Below, one piece after another: positions 1 to 7,800 of a stretch of DNA of 53,629 nt (within the stretch, counting starts at the first letter, position 1; every line of letters begins with the position of its first letter). Below the pieces are notes generated by a model. It did not search any database and was not told the DNA's origin. It saw nothing but the letters and a program-made list of their open reading frames with translations. The position numbers and the translations under genes are program-made. The stretch is from contig JACPXC010000013.1 of assembly GCA_016196755.1 (NCBI GenBank), positions 1-53,629 on the forward strand, in the 5' to 3' direction. Source of the DNA: Elusimicrobiota bacterium. GTDB taxonomy: Bacteria; Elusimicrobiota; Elusimicrobia; UBA1565.

Positions 1-2151
1 AAGCAGGCGCTGGCCCACGAGGTCGAGGACGCGCTCGTCGACGCCGAGCTCGACAAGAAGATCCGCAACGGGGACAAGGTCACGGTCGACTGGGACGAGG
101 CGGCGGGCGCGCTGACGGCGAAGCCCGAGCCCAAGATCACGGACATGGGCGGCTGGGCGCTCGGCATGATGGCTCCGCTGGCCTTGGCCGCTCTGCCGAT
201 GGGTGTGCTCATGTCGGTGGGCGTGGCCGGCATCGCGGCCGTGTTCGCCTACACGGCTTGGCGCGTGGCTTCGTCCTACTCGGGCCCCCATGGGCGCGCG
301 CAGGCCCCGCCGACGGCGCGGAGCTGGGTGTTCCGGACCGCGGCCCTGATGACGGTGATGCTGGCCGCGGACTGGGCGCTCAAGGCCTTGTTTTGGGGCT
401 CAGGACTCTACGTCTACCACTATATCGTCCCGACCCGCGTCATCCTCATGGCCGCGGCCATCCCGCTCAGCCTGGCCTTCGCGGCCTGGATGATGACCTT
501 GGCCCATGCCGGCAAGCCCCCGCTCGACGGCCTGCGGCGCTTCCGCGACAGCCACCCCGTCATCGGCGGCCTCGTCTGGAGCGTGCTGCAGGTGCTGACC
601 TTCCCGGTGGGCGTCGACGATGCGCGCCACGCGGGCGACCTCGCGGCCAAGTCCCCGGCGGTCTCGAAGGCTCTGGGCGTGTTCGCGGTCGGCGCGGCCG
701 CCGTGCTTGCCGCCACGCTGGGCAACGGCCTCGAGGCGCTCCTCAACCACAAGGTCATCGACTTCATCCCGGTGGGGCCGGGGCGCGCCAACCTGGCCGA
801 CTTCCTGCTGTTCTTCGGCCTGCCGTTTGTCTGGATGACCCTGGACTTCTTCGGCGCGGTCCGCAAGGCCGTGGCGGCGCGCAAGCCCGCGGTCATGAAC
901 TTCGCCAAGTTCTACGCCCTGCCCGTCCTGGGTTTCTTGGCCTTCGTCCTGGCCTCCTCCACGGGCCTGAGCGGCGCCCCGCTTCCCTTCATCTACGGGG
1001 CGTTCTTCGCCACCCTCTTCGGCACCGGGACCCTGGCCGCCACCTCGTACATCCAGCGCCGCTTGGCCGAGTTCAACGGCTCGCTCCAGGACGGGACCTT
1101 CAACCCGATGCCGTCGGCGCCGGCGTTCTCGGCCGGCTACCGGGCCCGGCGCTGGCTTGCCGGCGCCCTGGCCTCCGCGGCGGCGCTCCTGCCGTTGGTG
1201 GGAGCCGTCAACCACCCGTCGCTGGGCGCTGGGGACTACACCGCCCTGGTCGAGCGCTACCGCGGCCGGCTTCCCAAGGTCATCATCACCGACTACGACG
1301 ACACCTTCATGGACAACTCGGACGGCAAGGGGCTGGTCATCTCGGAGGCCCGGCTCAAGCTCCTAGAGGACCTCAAGGCGGCCGGGGTGAGGGTGACCTT
1401 CGCCACCAACCGCCCGCTGGACGGGGGGGATTTCGCGATGTCGGCCCTCCTTCTCGAGCGGATGAGCCCGGAGCTGAAGGCTGACTTCATCATCTCGACG
1501 GGCGGCGGCGCCGAGGTCTACAAGCTCTCGCCCCAGGGCGAGCTGCCCGCGGCGCCCGCCTTCTCCGGCCCGACGGTCACCGATGCCGAGCGCGGCGCGA
1601 TCACCCGGCTCATCTCGGCCGAGGCGGCCCGCCAGGGCATAGCCCCGGACCAGGCCCGCCACGGGGAGAAGCCCTACGAGCACTCCTGGATGCTGGGGAT
1701 GGGCCTGGACGCGGCCAAGAAGGCCGCCCTGTCGACGGCGGAGTGGGACGCCCTGGCGGCGGCCCGCAACGCCAAGCTCACCGCCGTCTTCAAGGCGGCG
1801 TCGGCCGGGCTCAAGGCTCAGGGGCTCGAGTTCGGGGCCACGCTCAAGTTCCCGGCCCGCGACGACCTCGAGCCGTACATCCGGTTCTCCAAGTCGACCA
1901 AGGCGTTCGCGGTCAAGGCCATCCTCGAGCTCATCGAGGCCGAGGGCGCGCGCGTCGACGCCGAGGACGTGCTCATGCTGGGCGACGACTTCACGGTCCC
2001 CGGCTACGACTCGGCCATGCCCAAGGGCCTGCCCGGCGGCACGGCCGTGGCGTTCGGGCTTGCGGCCGATGCAAGAATCCCGAACGTCCACCAACTGGGC
2101 GGCGGGCCGGACGCGCTCGAGCGCTTCCTGCGCGACATGATCCGGCCCTGA
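1..2151 (+). CDS. ClpB-type C-terminal tail fused to membrane segments and HAD phosphatase domain (5' partial)
   Basis: The frame is open from the window edge, so the ATG at 145 is internal and the gene begins upstream. The first ~40 visible residues (LVDAELDKKIRNGDKVTVD) look like the end of the ClpB/ClpA D2-small domain. About 330 residues with several hydrophobic, probably membrane-spanning stretches follow. The last ~290 residues are a HAD-superfamily hydrolase of the Cof-like type: DYDDT (nucleophile Asp near visible residue 431), TNR (motif II), a downstream Lys, and GDDF (motif IV). The AAA+ tail is inferred from a short match; the HAD call is firm. A fusion of unfoldase, membrane and phosphatase parts is unusual. 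The gene converges on the 2152-2655 gene with no gap. Confidence 0.8.
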   Translation, partial: KQALAHEVEDALVDAELDKKIRNGDKVTVDWDEAAGALTAKPEPKITDMGGWALGMMAPLALAALPMGVLMSVGVAGIAAVFAYTAWRVASSYSGPHGRAQAPPTARSWVFRTAALMTVMLAADWALKALFWGSGLYVYHYIVPTRVILMAAAIPLSLAFAAWMMTLAHAGKPPLDGLRRFRDSHPVIGGLVWSVLQVLTFPVGVDDARHAGDLAAKSPAVSKALGVFAVGAAAVLAATLGNGLEALLNHKVIDFIPVGPGRANLADFLLFFGLPFVWMTLDFFGAVRKAVAARKPAVMNFAKFYALPVLGFLAFVLASSTGLSGAPLPFIYGAFFATLFGTGTLAATSYIQRRLAEFNGSLQDGTFNPMPSAPAFSAGYRARRWLAGALASAAALLPLVGAVNHPSLGAGDYTALVERYRGRLPKVIITDYDDTFMDNSDGKGLVISEARLKLLEDLKAAGVRVTFATNRPLDGGDFAMSALLLERMSPELKADFIISTGGGAEVYKLSPQGELPAAPAFSGPTVTDAERGAITRLISAEAARQGIAPDQARHGEKPYEHSWMLGMGLDAAKKAALSTAEWDALAAARNAKLTAVFKAASAGLKAQGLEFGATLKFPARDDLEPYIRFSKSTKAFAVKAILELIEAEGARVDAEDVLMLGDDFTVPGYDSAMPKGLPGGTAVAFGLAADARIPNVHQLGGGPDALERFLRDMIRP

Positions 2152-2655
2152 TCAGCGCCTCGCCTCGAGCTGCGCCCTTCTCCGCCGTATCTGCGCCAGG
2201 GTATCCTGCACGTAGGGTTCCAGCGGTCCGGCGGTGGCCAGGGCATCGCGCGCCAGGAGCTCGGCCTCGGCCAGCTTCACGTCGCGCTTGAGCCAGGTCA
2301 TGGCCAGGTTGTTGGCGGGCCCCGCGTTGTCCGGAGAGAATCTCAGCGCGCGCTTGAAATAGCGCTCGGCGCGCCCGAGTTCCCCGGCGGTGAAGGCGGC
2401 GTTCCCCAACGCCATCAGGGCATGGACGTCGGAGGGGTTCCGCTTGAGCGCGGCCTGGTACTGTGCCTTGGCCTCGCGGTCCAGGCCCTGGGCCTCGTAG
2501 ACCCCGGCCAGCGTAAGATGCTCGGCCGCGCTGAGCGGGTCGCGCGGCGGCCTTACGACCGGCAGGCTGCCGCAGCCCGCCCATATGGCCGCGGCCGCGG
2601 CGATCAGCGCGCGTCGGGCAGGACCAGCAGGGCCCATCGGTCTGTTTTTTCCCAT
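2152..2655 (-). CDS. TPR-repeat lipoprotein (TPR half of a PA2778-like protein)
   Basis: A 167-residue protein. After a basic start comes a hydrophobic run ending in AGC, a plausible lipobox near residue 28, so it is probably an outer-membrane or periplasmic lipoprotein. Two to three TPR units follow (ALMALGNAAFTAGELGRAE and neighbours), a protein-protein interaction fold. The start overlaps the end of the C39 peptidase gene by 52 nt in another frame; the Met at residue 7 (2637) would shorten the overlap. In Pseudomonas-type PA2778 proteins the C39 and TPR parts are one chain. Here the separate lipobox argues for two proteins made by translational coupling rather than a sequencing frameshift. 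Confidence 0.8.
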   Translation of the reverse strand: MGKNRPMGPAGPARRALIAAAAAIWAGCGSLPVVRPPRDPLSAAEHLTLAGVYEAQGLDREAKAQYQAALKRNPSDVHALMALGNAAFTAGELGRAERYFKRALRFSPDNAGPANNLAMTWLKRDVKLAEAELLARDALATAGPLEPYVQDTLAQIRRRRAQLEARR

Positions 2656-3128
2656 TGTCTTGAAAACCTCGCGTACGAGATGAGGCCGTCCTGCTTGGTG
2701 CCGGAATGAGCGAGGACGCCCTGCCTGGCGTCGTCGTAGCCGGTGACGACGACGTAGTGGCCGATCGGGGTCAGGCGGGTGCCCAGGTTGAGGAAGGCGA
2801 TGAGGGGATGGCCGGCGTCGAGCTCGGCCTTGAGGCGGTGCAGGCCGCCCTCCAGCATCTCGGCCGACATCCCGTAGGACTGCGCGGCCAGGAGCATGTC
2901 GACCGACAGCGAGCCGTTGAGGTCGTCACGGTAGATCGCCTCCCGGATCCTCTCAGGAGCGGTCTTCTTCCCGTAGAAGGCCAGGACGCTGGCCAGCGCG
3001 GCCGGGCCGCATTGGGCGGACTGGTTGGTGTAGAACGGCGTCTTCAGATGCACCTGCTTGGCTTCCTCCGACGGGGGGGAGTGGGCCGGGCGCCGGTGGC
3101 TGCAGGCCGAGAGCAGGCCCGTGAGCAC
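2604..3128 (-). CDS. C39-like cysteine peptidase lipoprotein (PA2778-like)
   Basis: Papain-like C39 fold: the nucleophile Cys lies in QCGPAAL (residue ~40), the His in GHYVVVTGYDD (residue ~124), and an Asp follows. C39 domains usually cleave at a double-Gly leader; the substrate here is unknown. The N-terminus carries a lipobox (LLSAC). The GTG at 3128 gives a very short signal peptide. In-frame CTG (3140) or ATC (3152, preceded by TGAGG) would add the missing basic and hydrophobic residues, so the true start may be non-canonical. It sits directly after the PA2779-like gene and before the TPR lipoprotein, the same order as the PA2779-PA2778 pair. Confidence 0.8.
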   Translation of the reverse strand: MLTGLLSACSHRRPAHSPPSEEAKQVHLKTPFYTNQSAQCGPAALASVLAFYGKKTAPERIREAIYRDDLNGSLSVDMLLAAQSYGMSAEMLEGGLHRLKAELDAGHPLIAFLNLGTRLTPIGHYVVVTGYDDARQGVLAHSGTKQDGLISYARFSRQWEKTDRWALLVLPDAR

Positions 3129-3159
3129 GATGACCGGCAGGGAGCGTGTGATGGCAGCC

Positions 3160-3540
3160 TCAGACCCGCTTGACCAGGTAGAGGATGAAGAGCACGAGGA
3201 CGATCACCAGCAGGATGCCCACGACCGAGAAGTCGCCCCCGGGGTTCACCGCGTTGAGGCGCGTGGCGAACTGGTGGAGTTGGCGGTCCGAGAGCCGGGC
3301 CAGGCGCGCGTCGATCTCGGCCTCGCTGAGCCCGTGCTCGCTGAGACGCTGGCGCAGGAGCTTCGACTCCAGGGCGCCTTGGACGGCCTTCATGTCGCTC
3401 GCGCGCGACGTGCTCTGAACCCCGGCCGCCGCGGAGGCGGGGATGAGGGTGGCCCGCGCCGCGGGCTTTATGCCGCAGAGCAGAGTCACGGTGAGAGCCA
3501 GTGTGCAGGCCAGGGCGGACTTGCTTCGTAGATGTCTCAT
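3160..3540 (-). CDS. PA2779-family exported/membrane protein
   Basis: 126 residues: N-terminal signal peptide (residues ~8-30), a helical Leu/Arg-rich middle (ESKLLRQRLSEHGLSEAEID), then a strongly hydrophobic C-terminal helix (VVGILLVIVLVLFILYLV) ending KRV. This matches the small PA2779 family, which is regularly encoded beside PA2778-type C39/TPR proteins. The function is unknown; a membrane substrate or partner for the peptidase is possible. The start has a good ribosome site (AGGAGGG at 3547-3553) and a -10 box further upstream, so this gene probably opens the three-gene operon. Confidence 0.8.
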   Translation of the reverse strand: MRHLRSKSALACTLALTVTLLCGIKPAARATLIPASAAAGVQSTSRASDMKAVQGALESKLLRQRLSEHGLSEAEIDARLARLSDRQLHQFATRLNAVNPGGDFSVVGILLVIVLVLFILYLVKRV

Positions 3541-3568
3541 GGGGGTCCCTCCTTTGCGGGGTTTCCGG

Positions 3569-3574
3569 ACTATA
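3569..3574 (-). promoter_or_regulatory. -10 box for the PA2779-like operon
   Basis: TATAGT on the minus strand, 28 nt before the ATG at 3540, leaving room for a leader with a strong ribosome site. No clear -35 is visible. Confidence 0.45.
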
Positions 3575-3679
3575 CCTCCCGAGGCCGGCGCCCGCCTATG
3601 CGTAGTCTTACGCGGGGGCGGCGTCCAAGACTCAGCGCGGCATGGGTCTAGGGCCCTCGATAAATCAGGGCGGAGGGGG

Positions 3680-3685
3680 TAGACT
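3680..3685 (+). promoter_or_regulatory. -10 box for the M28 peptidase gene
   Basis: TAGACT lies 13 nt before the ATG at 3699, with a purine-rich ribosome site (GGGAAGGGGG) between them. It sits back to back with the PA2779-like promoter in a 158-nt divergent gap. Confidence 0.4.
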
Positions 3686-3698
3686 CTCGGGAAGGGGG

Positions 3699-4730
3699 AT
3701 GCTCTTGGCGAAAGTTTCTACGGAGCTCAAACCGAAGCGCCTGCTCGTCATGCTCTCGGTGCCGGTGTGCGCTCTGCTGGTCCTCGGCTGGCTTCTGAGG
3801 CAGCCCATCCTCCCCCCGCCTCCGGCGGCGCCCGGGGGTCCCGCGGCCGAGCCCGCCAGGCTCGAAGCGCATGTCCGGATGCTCTCCGAGACCCTGGCCC
3901 CGCGAGACGCCGCCCACCCGGCCCGGCTCGACCGCGCCGCGGCCTACATCCGAGCGGAGTTCAAGGCCTCGGGCGCGGCCGTGACGGAGCTCGAGTACAC
4001 CTTCCAGGAACGAAACCAGCGCAACAAGCTCGAGGACCAGGGCCCGTTCCGCAACGTCATGGCGCGCTTCGGACCCGAGTCCGGGGACCGCATCGTGGTC
4101 GGGGCCCATTACGACGCCGCCGGCGAGAAGCCGGGCGCCGATGACAACGCCAGCGGGGTGGCCGGGCTGCTGGAGCTGGCCCGGCTCCTGCGCCTCCAGG
4201 CCCCGCCCATCCGGGTCGACCTGGTGGCCTATTCCACCGAGGAGCCGCCCTACTACGGGACGGCCTTCATGGGCAGCGGCTTTCACGCGCGGGCCCTGCG
4301 CGAAGAGGGAGCGGCCGTGCGCGCCATGCTCTCGCTGGAGATGTTGGGCGCCTTTTCGGACGCGCCGGGAAGCCAGCGCTACCCGGCCCCGCTGGCGCGG
4401 CTCTTCTACCCGGGCCGGGGTAACTTCATCGCGGTGGCGGGGCGCTACAAAGACGCGCCCTTGGCCCGACGGGTCAAGCGGGCGATGTGGGCGGCCTCGC
4501 CCCTGCCGGTCTACTCCCTCAATTCCCCCCCGGGCGTCCCCGGAATCCCGCTCTCCGACCACGCCAGCTATTGGGACGCCGGCTTTCCGGCCCTCATGGT
4601 CACCGACACCGCCTTCTACCGGAACGAACGCTATCACACGGCGGAGGACACCGCGGACCGGCTAGACTACGGCCGCATGGCGATGGTCGTGAACGGGGTC
4701 CATGCCGCGGTCCTGGACCTGGCGCGTTAG
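3699..4730 (+). CDS. M28-family zinc aminopeptidase, membrane-anchored or exported
   Basis: 343 residues from the ATG at 3699, chosen over the upstream ATG at 3642 because of its ribosome site and -10 box and because the extra residues are low-complexity. One hydrophobic segment (residues ~15-35) anchors or exports the protein. The M28 metal ligands are complete: His137/Asp139 in GAHYD, Asp148 in GADDNASG, Glu181-Glu182 in STEEPPYYG, the Glu in LSLEMLG, and His313 in RYHTAEDT. It should release N-terminal residues from peptides outside the cytoplasm. It stands alone, divergent from the C39 operon. Confidence 0.9.
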   Translation: MLLAKVSTELKPKRLLVMLSVPVCALLVLGWLLRQPILPPPPAAPGGPAAEPARLEAHVRMLSETLAPRDAAHPARLDRAAAYIRAEFKASGAAVTELEYTFQERNQRNKLEDQGPFRNVMARFGPESGDRIVVGAHYDAAGEKPGADDNASGVAGLLELARLLRLQAPPIRVDLVAYSTEEPPYYGTAFMGSGFHARALREEGAAVRAMLSLEMLGAFSDAPGSQRYPAPLARLFYPGRGNFIAVAGRYKDAPLARRVKRAMWAASPLPVYSLNSPPGVPGIPLSDHASYWDAGFPALMVTDTAFYRNERYHTAEDTADRLDYGRMAMVVNGVHAAVLDLAR

Positions 4731-4789
4731 CGCTTTCAGGCCGGCGCTCGAGGCCCAGCGCGGCCTGGGTCGATATCGGAGCGCTTCCT

Positions 4790-4803
4790 GGGCCCTATGG
4801 CCC
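4790..4803. promoter_or_regulatory. GGGCC-n4-GGCCC palindrome upstream of the giant zincin gene
   Basis: A perfect 5-bp inverted repeat with spacer CTAT in the 163-nt gap 4731-4893. Related GGGCC/GGCCC half-sites occur before the protease genes at 42906 and 49838. The rest of the gap holds only the ribosome site (GGAGG) of the next gene. Confidence 0.3.
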
Positions 4804-4893
4804 GTGCCGGGGGGACTCCCTCGGGACTAACATACAGCCGCGACGGACGGGAGGAGGTGCCCTCGCGCCGCGAAGCGTATACCGGAGGCCGTA

Positions 4894-7800
4894 ATGACGA
4901 ACACCTCGCCCCTCAAGCATCTCACCGCCGCCGTCGTCTCCGCGGCCCTGATCGTCCTCTCGCCCGGGATCGCCTCCTACGAGGCCGCGGCCCAGTTCGT
5001 GGTCGGCGGCGCCGGCCGGGCCGTCAGCGTCGTCCCCGGCGGCCAGGCCGGCGCGGTGCGCACCGCCCCCGTCACCCTATCCCCGGCGCCTCTGCCGACC
5101 TCGCTGTCCTTGCCCGGCACGCTGCCCGTCTTACCGTCGGTCTTGCCTTCGCTGCGGCCGGCCGTCGCACCCGCGGCTTCCGCTCTCGCCGTCCCGGCCG
5201 CCGCCGTGCCGGCTGCCGCGCCGCGGGCGGCTTCCGCGGTCCCTGCCGCGGCAAAAGCCATGACGCCCGCGGCCGCCCCGTCCGAAGCCACTTCGGCCCC
5301 TTCCTTTAGGAACCTCCTGGCCGCCCCGCGCACCGTGGCCCTCCCCGTCGCCGAGATCGCCGCCATGCCCGGCGGCCAGGCCCGCGACGCCGGCGCGTCG
5401 ATGATGGACGCCATCCTCGGCCTCAAGGCGAGCCCTGCTGCCTCGGCGGACCCCGTCCCCGCCGACTCCTCCCTCGGCACCGTCCGCCGCGCCGCGCTCA
5501 GCGTCCCGACTTCCCGTCCTTTCGCCGGCCGCTCGGTCCCGCTCAACGGCGTGGCCGACCCGGCTCCCCAGGGCGCGGTCTCCAAGGCCCTGGGCGCGGT
5601 CAAGGCCGTCGCCCTCATGGCGGTCTCCGGCGCCGCGGTCTACGGCGCTCACCTCGCGGCGGCGGCGCTGCTGCCCGCCGTCTTCGGCACGGTGCCCGTG
5701 GTGGCGGTCTGGGCCGTGAGCTCGGGCGTGCTGCTCCTGCCGATGGCGCTCTGGGCGCGCTACCGCCTGGCCCTGCGCGACTCGCCGCGCCTGAGCGGCG
5801 TGAAGACGTCCCTCGACCTTCTGACCGGCGCTTTCCTCGGCGCGGTGGCCGTCGCCGTGCCGCAGGTCATGGGCGGGGCGCTCCTCGCCACGCCGCTGGT
5901 CGGCCTGGCCGCCTTGGGCGGCTTCGCCGCCCTGGGTGCGGCGGCGGCGGGCAAAGACGGCGGCACGGGCGGCATCTTCGGCGCCATCGCCGCTTGGGGC
6001 GCTTTGAACCTCATCGCCCCGCTGTTGGGCACCGCGGCGGCCTCGACCCTGACCCTCGGCGGGGTTCTTGGGTTGATGGCCCTGCCCGCGATGACGACGA
6101 TCTCATTCTTCCTCGGCCGCATCGTCGCCTCGGCCGAGTCCGGTCGGCCGTTTGCCGTGCCGGGCTCGATGCAGCAGATCCGCTTCCCGGCCTACACCTG
6201 GGTCATGACCGGCGTGGTCTTCGCCCTGCTCACCGGCTACGGCGCGGTCTGGACCAACGTCGCCTTCGGGATCTGGATGTTCCTCGGCAACACCCGGCTG
6301 TTCAACATCCTCTTTGCCGGCGCCGCGGTCTGGGCGGCGGCCACCGGCTTTGCCGCGCCGATCACGTTCCTGGTCTTGGCCTTCGCGCCTGAGCGCGCGG
6401 CGATGGCCACCGAGTGGCTCCTAGGCAAGCTCCTGCCCAAGGGCGACCCGGCCCCGTCGACCAAGGCCGAGCCGATCAAGCTGGCCGAGGAAGGCTCGGG
6501 CGACGGGCGCTGGCCCCAGTTCCACTACTGGGCCAAGACCGCGCTGGCGATCGGTTCCCTGCTGGCCCTCGGCGGGGTCATGAGCGCCACGGTCTTCGGG
6601 CTCAAGACCTTCCTCTCCAACCTCGGCGTGGCGGCGGCGATGTCGATCATCCCGCTGATCTTCTCCAAGAAGCTCATCAAGCTCGTCATGAAAGCCGAGC
6701 CGATGGACGAGGCCAAGGACCCCGAGGTCTTCGGCATCATGCGGGAGCTGCGCGAGCGGATCAACGCCGGGCGCGCGGCCAAGGGCGACAAGCCCATCCC
6801 GATGCCCGAGATGGTGAACGTGCCGATGCCGGTGCCCAACGCCTTCGCCACCGGGTTCTCACCCTTCAGCGCCATGGTGGGCGTCACCAACGAGATGAAG
6901 GACATGACCCTCAACCCGGAGCGCACGCGCGCCGGCCTGATCCGGCTCATGTACGTCTCGGAGGCCAACTCCAAGCAGTTCCGGGTGTTCCGCCGCGCCA
7001 TCCGCGGCTCGATCGCCGGGATCCCCGAGGGCGCCGGCCCGCAGGAGATCGTCCTGGCCCTGCGCAACGCCGACCAGGCCTCGCTCAAAGCCCTCGGCGT
7101 GCGCACCCTGCGCGGCGTCATGGGCCATGAGTTCGAGCACGTGATGCACCGCGACATGATCCTGGGCTCCATCGCCGGGACGATCGCCTCGGGCATCTCC
7201 TACGCCTCCTACGGCGTGCTCTGGGGCGTCGGCCACGCCCAGGCCCTGTTCGCCCGTCTCTGGGCGAGGCTGACCGGCAAGGGCAAGGATGTGAAGGCCG
7301 CGCCCAAGTATTACGACGGGCCCCGGTCGAACGCCTCGGGCACCGATGTCCTCGACGCGGGGTCTCCGGTCCGGCCGGAGGCTTTCGAGCCGGCGTCGGC
7401 GGCGGTGGCGGCCCAGTCCCTGATCGGGCTGGTCAAGATCTTCGCCGCGCTCTGGGGGCCGGTCCTGGCGACCATACTGAGCATGGCCTCCTCGCGGACC
7501 CGCGAGGGCCACGCCGACGAGGGCGGGGCGATCCTCACCGAGGACCCCGAGGCGCTGGCGCTGGGCCTGGGGATGCTGGTCACCTGGCAGATGCCGGCCG
7601 GCTTCACGCTGCGCCGCGAGCTCCTGCCGATCATCGCCAGCCAGGCGCACGTCATGACGGTCAACCCGCTCGAGCAGCTGCGCAACGCCGGCCAACTGCC
7701 GAAGCTCGACGCCGTCACCAGCGCCCTGGTCGGGAAAGAGGACGACTTCTTCTTCAACCTCTTCATCACCCACCCCGACACCATGCAGCGCATCGAGCGG

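Noticed and set aside
400-1215. Long antisense and alternative-frame ORFs throughout, such as 400-1215 minus, 12384-14207 minus and 47248-49680 minus
   Set aside because: They lie opposite well-supported genes, are rich in Arg/Gly/Pro or low-complexity sequence, and have no motifs. They are shadows caused by high GC.
2604-2655. C39/TPR overlap as a simple sequencing frameshift
   Set aside because: The TPR frame has its own complete lipoprotein signal in the overlap, which a random frameshift would not create. Not fully excluded.
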